Source: Erythroxylum novogranatense (taxonomy: Eukaryota > Streptophyta > Magnoliopsida > Malpighiales > Erythroxylaceae). From it: DNA of 64,000 nt. The notes beneath the pieces are model-generated. The model was not told where the DNA came from, did no database searches, and worked only from the letters and a program-made list of their open reading frames with translations. The position numbers were made by a program, and so were the translations under genes. The DNA lies in NCBI GenBank assembly GCA_029891385.1, contig CM057225.1, positions 9,118,560 to 9,182,559 on the forward strand. The letters are read 5' to 3'. How positions within the stretch are numbered: the first letter of the stretch is position 1; every line of letters begins with the position of its first letter. Positions 46,799 through 56,831 of the stretch are shown one piece after another.

Positions 46799-48067
46799 AT
46801 GCCTCGAATGAAGCAGGCCTTTCGACCCGAGCAGCAGCCTTCCTCTTTCGATTCCTCCGACCACACTCATTCCCCTTCTTCGCAACCTCCCCGTCATCCT
46901 CGTTTTTCCGATCCTTCCCCCTCTCGCCCGATGGATCCCGAGTATGATCAGCTGGCCACTCGTGTTGCCAGCCAGGATATACTCAAAGAAAAACCCTTCC
47001 CTCTCACTCCAGCAACCAACCCTTTTGTGGGACAACTCTTCCAACTCGAGTTGACCGGCCTTGCCCAACCTCGAACAGTTGGCAACCTCACCTTCGTCCG
47101 CCAATATTACTCCTATGCTCGCTATTCCCACACCTACGGAATTAGTTTTCGGGGTGTCTCTATCTCTGATGCTTTCTCCTCTGTTATCATCCGAGAACAT
47201 TTCCATCTCCCTGTTGTCTCTCGTTGCCATTATCTAGACCTCATCCGTAACTACCCCTGGGATGATGTCATTAATACTCTCTGCCCTACAGGGACTCAGT
47301 GGCTTCAACCCCGGGGCTCTCAACGGTATATCCGTCCTTCCGACCTCCACCCTCAAGCTCGCACTTGGTTGTATTTCATATGCAACAACATCCTTCCTAC
47401 CCTCCACCTCACAAATATCCCTAAAGAACAGGCCCTATACATATACCTTCTCATGGTCGGCCGCCCTGTCAATCTTGCCACAGCCATAGCCTCTGCCCTC
47501 CGCCAATGTGTTCTGGCCACCAATATCTGACATTACCTTCTTTTTCCCCACCTCATTTCTGACCTGTTCCGGGCCTTTCGAGTTCTGGAGCATTCCGCCG
47601 ATCTCACCTTCGAGCCTGCTCCTCTTTTTGTTTACGTCCGTCTCGGTCGCCCTCGCAACCTTCCACCCCCTCCTCCTGCCCAGCCTGCTCCCGCAACTCC
47701 TTCCTCACCCTCTCCCGATCCTCCTGTTCCTCCAGTTTCCCCCGAGGCTCCGCCTCATGTCCCTTCTCCGCCTCGTGTCTCTTCTCTGGTGTCTTCCCCA
47801 CCTACCGCCCCCCCTGCTCCTTCCGAGGTGGCTCTGCTCCGAGACGACATCCACCGGCTTGAGGCCCAACTGGCCGCTGATCGTGCCCTGCTCACTTCCG
47901 TCCAGGCGCAGCTGGCTGCTGATCGTGAATTCAATAGCGCCATGCTCTCCATGATTGCAGCTCACCTTGGGTTGCCCCTTCCGCTTCCCGCTCCGGTCTC
48001 TGCTGCTGCTCCTAGTTCCTCTGCCGCTGCCCTTCCGGATCTGCCAGCTACCGATCCTGCAGCATAG
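46799..48067 (+). pseudogene. Second ORF of the Athila-like element, plant-transposon-protein type, one in-frame stop
   Basis: ATG at 46799 (an upstream GTG would lie inside the predicted intron). 243 codons run to a TGA at 47528-47530; the same frame then stays open to 48067. The N-terminus is Ser/Pro/His-rich (residues 10-45). Residues 60-240 form a compact domain with FVRQYYSYARYS, DLHPQARTWLYFICNNILPT and YIYLLMVGRPVNLA. This motif order is known from the putative plant transposon protein family (I think PF20167). After the stop come a proline-rich stretch and a coiled coil (LLRDDIHRLEAQLAADRALL). Function is unknown. The same layout, with a domain, low-complexity middle and coiled coil, is seen in the env-like ORF of the Sirevirus-like elements. 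Confidence 0.75.
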
Positions 48068-49470
48068 TTTAGGCTGTTTGTTTTCCTTTCTTGTTGTTGT
48101 TTTTCTCTATTTTCTTCTCTTTGTTGTAATTTTTAGCTAGTTCTTCGGATCCTCCCTTTTTGTACATTTACCTTTTGGGCTTAATGATATATCCCCATTT
48201 CTCTTTTGTCAATTTTTGTTTCATGCTTCTATATGTGCCTTGCTACTTACGCCATCATGGACAATGCCAGTTTAAGTGTGGGGAGCTAGTTCCTTCTTAT
48301 ATTTTGCATTGCATGCCTATTAGAATTTGTGCATAATTTTGTGGGCCCTTTCAAATTTCTTGATAAATTTGAAACTCAATCAAACATTTTACTTTTGTTC
48401 TTTTGTGCCCTTGCATGCAAATCATTTACAAGTTTCAAACACTGATACTTGAGTTTTTGAAAATACTCTCCATTCTTCGAACGATAATTGGATCTGGCAA
48501 AATTTTAACTTTTGAAGTTTTCAAAACAAAGTGAATGGGAGCATGCTAACAAGATAGTATTGTCAGTTTTTAAGACTTGAGATTGATCATTGGGACAAAA
48601 CCCTTGTTGGAAGGATATTTGAGCCAAATTCTTCTTCTATATCTTTGTGTGTGCATCTGCTTAGTTCATACTTCTCTAGAACTTGTGTCAATTTTTACTC
48701 AAAGCTTGATGGACTAGAATTTTGTTGATATGATAGAGGCGTTCCTTCTTTCAGCCCTTTCCCCAAACACCAACCCTTAAACACTTTTCCCTTTGCTAGC
48801 CCCTTGAGCCTTTACTCTATGAGCATTTGCATACATATTCAGATGATGTCGGTAGTTTGTGTTTTGTTATTAGGTTAAAAAAAATGTTGAAAAATGGAAA
48901 AGTGTTAGTCTTGTGTATCCCAAAAAGGGATAATAATGTGTTGTATCCCAAAAAGGGATTAGCATCTCAAAATGAGATACCCAAAATGTGAAAAAATGTG
49001 TATATTCAATTTATTTCAGTGTTTAGTTTTAGTTTGGCTGTTGACATCAGTTCCTCATTTAGCGCATGCTCATATTTTTCTTTCTTTCACTCCATCCATT
49101 CAACTAGCCCTCCGTTCATTACAACCCTGAAAGACCTCTTGATCTTTAAAATAATAGTCCTTGTAGTGGAGAAATAAAATTGATACAAGCCTATGGTAGG
49201 AGATGCATTAAGCAGATGGAGAGAAAATATCCTTAAACACAAGTGAGTTGAGCGTAAACACCATATCCCGACTGATCCTCTTTTGTTCAATCTCATGTGC
49301 TTAAATTCTTTCAAAGGTATACATTTTATTAGCACTCTTTCAATTTCTTTGCGTGTGAATTCTGATGAAGTGGATTGCGTCATTTCTGTTATTATTTGAG
49401 CATGGGCAGAATTTTCTTTCACTCTTGTACCTTTTTGACTCTTGTAAACTTTGTTCAGGAGTACAAAGGT
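48068..49470 (+). other. Non-coding 3' region of the Athila-like element
   Basis: T-rich at first (48070-48240). A second polypurine-like word TTTAAGTGTGGGGAG lies at 48271-48285. A run of variants of ATCCCAAAAAGGGATAA is found at 48917-48985. No ORF with a recognisable product. Confidence 0.65.
48915..48985 (+). repeat. Short palindromic repeat ATCCCAAAAAGGGAT
   Basis: Two copies of TATCCCAAAAAGGGAT at 48918 and 48944, and the related CTCAAAATGAGAT at 48963. Each can fold on itself. Confidence 0.75.
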
Positions 49471-49487
49471 CTAAGTGTGGGAGAATT
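49471..49487 (+). other. Polypurine tract of the Athila-like element
   Basis: CTAAGTGTGGGAGAATT directly before the 3' LTR. Two similar words lie at 45886 and 48271. Confidence 0.8.
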
Positions 49488-50979
49488 TGATTGAGCCAAA
49501 TTTATACTATAAATTGACCCTATTTTCTTAAGTAATTATGCACTTGTTGACTCCTAATTCATGATTTTTGTGCTTAAATTGGTTCTTCATATCGAGCTTT
49601 TATAATTTGCACATTGTCAGTATTTTGTTATCATTTGATATTAATTTCTGCATAACTTTTATTGGGACAATTGATACTGCAAGGGTGTTGTATTTTTGCA
49701 GGAACAATGGAGTCAACAAGAGAAAGTCAACACGTCGTGAGAAGCCATCCATTAGTCGGGACGAACCAACGCAGACATTCGCCGCGATGAATTTATTTGG
49801 TATAAATTAATTCGTCGCGACGAGTGACCATTTTTATGCGTCGCGACGAACTTTATTCATTAGTCGCGACGAATGTCGGATACCCCGGCCCTTAAATAGC
49901 AAAATTATCCTTCGTTCAGGCCGACTGCATGAAACTTCCTATAAAACCTTCTGTTTTAGGTTAAATGAGGACGACCGCATTCCCGAGGTAGCTCTCCATC
50001 CTTCGTCTTCTCCATTTTTCTGATAGTTTTTGTTTCCTCTGTTTTGCAGATTCGGCGCCACCTCCAGACGACGTCCACCATCATCATCTTCATCTCTTCC
50101 ATCATTCGTCGCACCCATTCTCAACTGTTCATCGTTGGAGTCATGGACCGAGGTGATATTCCAGCAATGATGGACTCACCTGGCATCATGCGTGGCTAGG
50201 GCGTTGGATCTCCTAAAGATGTAGCAACGGTTTGAGTTCCATGAGCTTCAAAGGGGTAATCGATCGATGTTTTAGATTTCTGTCTTATTTTTGTAACAAC
50301 TTCGAGTTGGAGATTGCATTGTATGACCGAATGAATCTTGCTATGGTTTAGTAGGATGTTAAACTTTGATCTATGTTAAGGATTGGTTTGTGTTGAATAT
50401 TGTGCCTGAATACATGAAGTCTCATGTATATCAGTCAGATTTTCCATTAATTAATCTAATCTGCCTAGTTGTGTTTGGTTAAGTTGGTTGTGTTATTATC
50501 TGATTGATTTATTGCATAAATCATTTCATACCATACACTAAGGGTTTTAACAAGATTTAATTAATCGAGTTGATTAATTAAATTCTTGGACTTAACGAGT
50601 TGTTAAGGTTATGTTTTCGAAACTTAATGGATTTCAAACCCCGACATTTATTTTGAACAATGATGACCCGAGCCACCTTTTCAGGAGAACTTTAGTTAAT
50701 TGTTTTCAATCTTAATTATTTCAAATTGTCTTGCCTTTTAAAAATCCCAAAAACATTTATTTCATACTTAGCTTTCTTTAATTTTAAAGATCAAGCCAAA
50801 ACCCCCTTTAATTGCTTTAATTACATGCATCATTAGACTAGGCTAGTCTTAAGATCAATACTACACTGGTTCCTTGAGAGTCGACCCGAGGTTGCACCCT
50901 GTGTTGCAATTCTTGGTATAAATTGATTTTGACCGGTTTCCAAGGATCAATCTTCGGATTGAACGATAAGCCGCGATCA
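49488..50979 (+). repeat. 3' LTR of the Athila-like element
   Basis: 1492 bp, same ends as the 5' LTR. It keeps four GTCGCGACGA-type palindromes (49783-49875), one more than the 5' LTR, because GACATTCGCCGCGATGAAT is intact here. Confidence 0.95.
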
Positions 50980-50984
50980 ATCAT

Positions 50985-53348
50985 CATCCTCCGGGAGTTC
51001 TACAAACGTAATTGTAGTAGCATATGCATCTGAAGATGGAATGTAATCTTCAATAATCTCAAAGGCAGGTGGTTGAACCGATAGATTGGGCTCAGGAAGG
51101 TCTAAGTCATAAGGAGCAGGTAGCATAAGCACTTGTCTTCCTCGCAAGGATAGAGCTTCTTCTTCTATGGACAGTGTATTAGATAGTGGCCTAATACGCA
51201 CTACTGTCTACACAAGGGATTCAATAAACGTCCCTATAGTCAGCTTTCCCCCCACTGGACAGTGTTCATCCTTCTCTGTAAAACTACAACTGGCTCCTGT
51301 AAACGTCTTATTTGAAGTGCATACTTCATCTATTCTTCGCACTTCTTTTGTAATTATTTCACAGACAGATCATCAATTACCCCTTCTGGGTATAACTTCA
51401 TCTTTCCCTTATCAACATCCAAGGGATATCTAGGTTACAGGTCTGGTACAACTCTTATCACCGTGTGCTCTATAATCGGGTAAATAGTGTGCGGTTGACT
51501 GGTCATCTTTGTTGGATATGGCTTTGTGGCAGCATACCTCAAGGTTTCATAAAAATTTCTTTCTTCTTCATTCAACAGATGCCATATCTCACTATTTATT
51601 GGAATGGGTTGTAAGAACGCCTTTACCAGCCTCCTTGGTGTATCCCTGATGATTATTGAATTACTCCTTTTAGGTTGAACTACTTCAATCAATCTGACTT
51701 CCAATTCGTCTTTCCTCAGAAATTCAAAATAATTGTATGGAACCAGACTGAGTTCTTTAGATTCTTCTTGCTGAACCTGTACTAAACTAAGTTCTGTAGC
51801 TTCCAGCTGGTTAACCTCAGTAGGAGTAACATTTACCAGACTTAGTTCTGCTGTTATCTCTTGTGGAACAGCAATTGGAGTATTATGCTTCTGACTAACT
51901 TCTGCTGATGTCTCTGTTAGAACAACAATAGGAGTCGCCTTCTCCTGTATTAGTATCTCAGCAATTGAAGTAATCGTATTCTGACTAACTTCCCTAGCAG
52001 TAGTAACACTTTTCTTCTGACTAACTACCTTAGTCTTTTTCACTGTCTCAGTCAGTCTTGGAGTTTTCTGAGGTCGGGGTCTCTGTTTCTCAGACTCCAA
52101 TGTTTTTTTCCTCTCAGTCTCCTTAGCCTGATTGGCTGATTCTTCACTTAAAATCGAGACTACAGATCTTGTAGCCTTAGGTGCGCGAGTCACAGAGACT
52201 TCTGTCTGACTTCATTCTCTGGACCGCTTTTCTTCTTATTGTCTCAAGGTTCGAATCCTGGGTGATCTCTTCGCCTTCTTAGGAATATCACTCAGAAGCT
52301 TCTCTCCTTTTCTCTTCAAAACACTTTCGTCTTCACTCCGAACTTGACTACTTTCTCTTTGAGAAATCATCTTTTCTTTCAAAATTTCTTCAGATGATTT
52401 TCTTCTTTCAATAATGGGCATATTTGTACTAACCTGAGGTTTAGAACTCTTTGTGGGAGACTTCTTCTCTATCCGCTCCCCCTCAGTTCTAGCTTTGTTC
52501 TCAGAATCTGCCTCTGTTCTGTTGAGATTCTTCAAGCCTATTTTTCTTATAGTACCCGAGTCGATAACACTCCTAACAGGCACCATTTGTCTGATTCCCT
52601 AATCAAGACGAACTCTAGACTCCCTGAAAATCCTTGTTAGCAACATACCGTACGGGTAGCTATTTGTATCCTTCATTCCTTTAACCATATAATGAAAGAT
52701 AAAAAATGGTAGGTCAACTGGTTTGCGATTCAGCAAGTAAAATAGACACTGTTCATCCAGAGTAGTCACCAAGTGCCTTGAACCCGCTCTCGGTAAGACA
52801 CAGTTAAACAGAATCGCATGTAAGACCCTGGCCTTCGGCACCATACTCAAGGTCTTCCTCTCTGTTGGGTCATTTTCTCCATACAATCGTCTATTCACTT
52901 CGTCTTCCTTTAAACTAACCTTTTTCATCCATCTAGCTTTGCTTGATAGCTTCTCTCCAACATATGGACATCCAGTCACCTTCTCGATCAGCTCCATTGT
53001 TACAATAATGGACAGTCCATCTGCTGTGGAAACAATAGCATTTTCTACCATTTGCGCATTCTTCCAAAAATCATATACTTCATTTTGGTACACATACTCC
53101 CGCACCTGAAAGAACTTCCTCCAACCGGCTTCTACGATCTCTGGTTCGATATCCATTGCATCTTTCCTTAGAGATTCAAAATCTACATGCCTTCCGTAAA
53201 TCATCGCTTGCTCCATTGATTTTGACTTAGAAATTGACTCCGGTAATCTGATTTGATTACCGATTTCTTTTTCCAGACTTTTCACTTCTAAACCCAAAAC
53301 AATCTCTAAAACTTCACTCCAATTAACTCCTAATCCATTTTGAAACAT
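50985..53348 (-). pseudogene. Env-like extra ORF of Sirevirus-like copy 2, interrupted
   Basis: ATG at 53348. First open segment (53348-52599, 249 codons): SMEQAMIYGRHVDFESLRKD (residues 44-63), VYDFWKNAQMVENAIVS, LYGENDPTERKTLSMV, and PKARVLHAILFNCVLPRAGS (171-190) with CLFYLLNRKPVDLPFFIFHY (201-220). A TAG at 52599-52601 and further stops at 52236 and near 52200 interrupt the same frame. The middle is Lys/Ser/Glu-rich and low complexity with repeated ELSLV words (51760-51860). The C-terminal part (51201-50985) holds LPAPYDLDLPEP and an acidic tail, cut by the nested element. Homologous to 17524-19700. No signal peptide or clear membrane segment is seen, so the name env-like rests on position alone. 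Confidence 0.75.
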
Positions 53349-54104
53349 TTACATAAGATTAAACTTAAGATTCATTCTTAAACATCAACTTCACTTCTAC
53401 TGATAAACAACGGACACAATGCATGCATGTATCATTTCGTCTATCTCAAAACCCGAACAGAGTATTTGCAAATCTTCCAATCTAGAGTTCATTCAACAAC
53501 ATATTAACAGTTTCCTACTCTCAAACACTCATCTACTATGTTCAACACCGAAACCCACTTCTCTAACATCGCATGGATGCATACATTTCCACCGAAAACG
53601 TCATTTAACAATAACAAAACTCAAGTTAAACATAACTTACAGAATCGGCTATGAACTCCAATGAAGAGAAGATTAAAACAGCTAAAGTTCAAGGTTCTCA
53701 TTCGGAAATCAAGTGTTTCTTCACCGAGAACACATGCAATACATTTGCCCAACTCAAACTCACACTCGGTACTATGCATGCCTTACACACCCTCTTTAAC
53801 GAAGTCATTTGTCTCACTTATATGATGCCATATGTCACAATATAATTGGCCCAAAAATCAATATTTTCACTAAATTCACTAAAAATCCCAAAATGTCCTA
53901 ATTAATACCAAAATCACCAAAACACATTATAATCACAATTAATAATTCAATTGTACCCGGAAATGTCAATGAATGCATGTACAATCATATAAATGTGCAA
54001 AATGTGCATGTCACAATTAATAACGCATGATGTGCATTTTTCTAATTTCTCACTAATTCTCAAAATTCACAAATCTAGCCCTAGCATGGGTAGCGGATGT
54101 TACA
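53349..54104 (-). repeat. Start of the chromovirus 3' LTR (minus), truncated
   Basis: On the minus strand it begins TGTAACATCCGCTACCC at 54104, with the polypurine tract directly before it. It contains TACATGCATTCATTGACATT, shared with the LTR at 59940-59975. LTR sequence continues to about 53430, then Sirevirus-like copy 2 begins (its leader occupies about 53349-53425). The remaining ~3 kb of the LTR is absent. Confidence 0.7.
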
Positions 54105-54118
54105 ACTCTCCCTCCTAA
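54105..54118 (-). other. Polypurine tract of the chromovirus element
   Basis: TTAGGAGGGAGAGT on the minus strand, abutting the LTR start at 54104. Confidence 0.8.
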
Positions 54119-54179
54119 CAAAAATTTAGTCCTCGAAATTCTTACCTAAATGATCAAATAGGTAGGGTAGTCTTGACTC

Positions 54180-55144
54180 CTCATGTGCTCCTCCGCTTCC
54201 CCGTGGCTTCTTCACTCGAATGATTCTTCAAAGGACTTTCACCATTGGGATCACTCGGTTCCTCAATTGCTTATTCTGATAGCCAATGATCTTCACAAGT
54301 TCCTCAACATAACTAAGATTACTAGAGACTTCAATCTCCTGAGTCGGTATCACATGAGTCGGATCCGACCGGTATCGCCTAAGCATACTCACATGGAACA
54401 CATTATGAATCTGAGCCATTTCCGAAGGTAAGGCGAACCTATAAGCCAATGGTCCAATTCTCTCAATGATCTCAAATGGACCAATATACCTCGGACTTAG
54501 CTTACCTTTCTTGCCGAATCTCAAGACACCTCGGCAAGGTGATACTCTCAGAAATACCTTGTCACTAACCTGATACTCCATATCTCGCCTGTGTTGATCC
54601 ACATAGCTTTTTTGTCTATCTTGTGCCATTTTAATTCTGCTACGGATCAATTTCACCTTATCAACTGTGTCTTGAATCAATTCTGGGCCCTCGATAATTC
54701 GTAGACCCTCTTCATCCCAAAATATAGGCGAACGACACTTTCTTCCGTACAACGCCTCATATGGAGCCATACCAATACTGCTGTGATACTGATTATTATA
54801 GGCGAATTCAATCAAAGCTATATACTTATCCCATGCTCCCTGAAACTTCAAAACACAAGCTTTGAGCATATCCTCGACAGTCTTGATCGTTCTCTCGCTC
54901 GACCATCCATGCGAGGATGAAAAGGTCATCTTGAAACTCGAACTTGGTACCCAAAGTCATGCGTAGACTACCCAAAATCTCGAGGTAAATCTAGGATCCC
55001 TGTCCGATACTATGGACACTGGAACCCCGTGTAACCTCACAACATCATCCACATATCGTTGAGCCAAGCGATCTAAAGAATAATTCTCCTCTTTGGTAAG
55101 AAATGAGCCGATTTGGTCGATCTATCCTGATGACCCAAATGGCA
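54180..55144 (-). pseudogene. Gypsy integrase C-terminal part and chromodomain
   Basis: Open from 54929 to 54228: SSSHGWSSERTIKTVEDMLK, FAYNNQYHSSIGMAPYEALY, SPRYIGPFEIIERIGPLAYR (the GPY/F module) and VFHVSMLRRYRSDPTHVI, ending in a chromodomain-like segment (NLSYVEELVKIIGYQNKQLRN). In chromoviruses this chromodomain targets integration to marked chromatin. The integrase core with its first two Asp residues lies in the broken stretch 54930-55144 and is hard to read. Confidence 0.85.
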
Positions 55145-56407
55145 TCATGTTGCCTCGAGTCTAAGCAAACCCATAATGAAATCCATCGTGATGTGTTCCC
55201 ATTTCCACTCCGGAATGGGTAACGAATGCAATTTTCCTGCCGGAGCCTGATGCTCAGCCTTGACCTGATGACAAGTTAAACACTTAGAAATAAATTCTGC
55301 TACTTGCTTTTTCATACCAGGCCAGCAGTAATGCTGTTTTAGTGTGTTATACATCTTGGTAGCACCAGGATGCATAGCATAAACTGCTAAATGAGCTTCC
55401 TCTAAAATCTCTTTCCTCAGATTATCAACATTTGGCACACATAATCTCTGCTTTAACCTCAAGGTATCATCTCTCACTTCAAACTCAGAATCCAGCTTCA
55501 CTTTTAGCTTCTCAATTAACTTCACTAAGTCTGGATCTCTGCTCTGAGCCTCTTTGATATGTTCAACCAAAACAGGTCTCAACTTCAACGTAGCTATCAA
55601 TGTATCATTATGGTCCACACTCAAATCAACATTCAGTGCCCTCAACTGAACTAGGCTAGGTAACCTCGATACCTGCACTTGTGCCACACTGCTATATGAT
55701 TTCCTACTCAAATCATCAGCTACAACATTAGCTTTGCCAGGATGATACTCGATCGTGCAATCATAATCCTTCAACAATTCTAACCATCTCCTCTGTCTCA
55801 TATTTAACTCCTTTTGGCTCAACAGATACTTCAAACTTTTGTGATCAGTGAACACCTGAAATGTCTCTCCATATAGATAGTGTCTCCAAATTTTCAAAGA
55901 AAAAACAACTGCAGCAAGTTCCAAATCATGAACCGGATAATTAAGTTCATGAGACCTCAACTGTCTCGATGCATAAGCTATTACTTTACTATGCTGCATT
56001 AGAACACATCCTAGACCCTAATGTGATGCATCGTTGTATACAACATAACCTCCCGAGCCAGATAGAATAGCTAACACTTGTGCCGCAGTCAACCGATGCT
56101 TAAGCTCCTCAAAACTCCTCTGACAATCATCACTCCATCTGAACAGCACATTCTTTCTCAGAAGTTTTGTCAAAGGGGCTGAAATCAGTGAAAACCCCTC
56201 GACAAACCTTCTGTAATACCCAGCTAATCCAAGAAAACTTCGGATCTCAGACACATTCTTCGGAGCCTCCCACTTCATTACTGCTTCAATTTTCTTTTGA
56301 TCTACCTGAATGCCTTGTCCAGACACTATGTGACCCAAAAATATTACTTGATCAAGCCAAAATTCACACTTAGTGAACTTGGCATATAACTGCTTTCTCC
56401 TCATCAA
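55145..56407 (-). pseudogene. Gypsy RNase H and integrase zinc region
   Basis: 56407-56018 is the end of RT and connection ([37 protein letters not shown]). 55999-55145 is RNase H ([36 protein letters not shown]) and the HHCC region of integrase ([53 protein letters not shown]). A stop at 56018 and frame changes separate the pieces. Confidence 0.85.
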
Positions 56408-56831
56408 TGAAGAACCATTCTCGGATGTGCCATATGATCTTCTCTACACTTTGAGTACACCAAATGTCATCAATAAAGGCAATTACAAATTGATCTAAAT
56501 AAGGTTGGAATACCTTATTCATCAAAGCCATAAATGCTGCCGGAGCATTAGTTAAACCAAATGGCATCACCAAAAACTCGAAGTGCCCATATCTGGCTCT
56601 AAATGCACTCTTGGGAACATCGCCTCGGCTATCTTCATTTGGTAATATCCCGATCTCAAGTCTAACTTTGTGAACACCGAGCTCCTTATGGCGATCAAAC
56701 AAATCATCAATCCTCGGCAATAGATACTTGTTCTTAAGCATTATCCGATTCAACTGTCGGTAATCAATACATAATCTCAGAGTTCCATCCTTCTTCTTTA
56801 CAAATAAAACCGGAGCTCCCCAAGGTGACAC
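56370..56831 (-). pseudogene. Gypsy reverse transcriptase, partial
   Basis: [20 protein letters not shown] and [20 protein letters not shown] open the palm. [20 protein letters not shown] and the catalytic box FIDDI (usual form YIDDI/FIDDI) are present. A scrambled segment replaces the conserved FSKIDLRSGY region. The frame fails after 56440. Confidence 0.85.

Larger units (their letters stand above)
41130..50979 (+). mobile_element. Complete non-autonomous Athila-like gypsy element with a second ORF
   Basis: LTRs 41130-42614 (1485 bp) and 49488-50979 (1492 bp) both start TGATTGAGCC and end GCGATCA, and the 5-bp duplication ATCAT is exact. The primer site is tRNA-Asp-like (TGGCGCCGTTG), as in Athila elements. 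Inside are gag (43059-44540), an Athila-type protease (44797-45850), no reverse transcriptase, RNase H or integrase, then a pyrimidine-rich leader with a candidate intron and a second ORF (46799-48067). A 1.4-kb non-coding tail with a polypurine tract follows. It must borrow pol functions from another element to move. The LTRs are close but differ by small indels and two patches, so the insertion is neither brand-new nor old. Confidence 0.95.
39815..53425 (-). mobile_element. Sirevirus-like copy 2, truncated and split by a nested insertion
   Basis: Minus-strand remnants: 3' LTR (39815-40807), polypurine tract, end of the env-like ORF (about 41020-41129), then the nested Athila-like element (41130-50979), then the rest of the env-like ORF (50985-53348). 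No pol or gag follows. Homology with copy 1 upstream of the env-like ATG ends near 53425, where chromovirus LTR sequence takes over. The 5' half was therefore deleted or replaced. Confidence 0.8.

Noticed and set aside
46568..47230. 220-codon minus-strand ORF opposite the second ORF of the Athila-like element
   Set aside because: The plus strand carries a recognisable domain with conserved motif order. The minus frame has no recognisable features and crosses the predicted intron and palindrome cluster.
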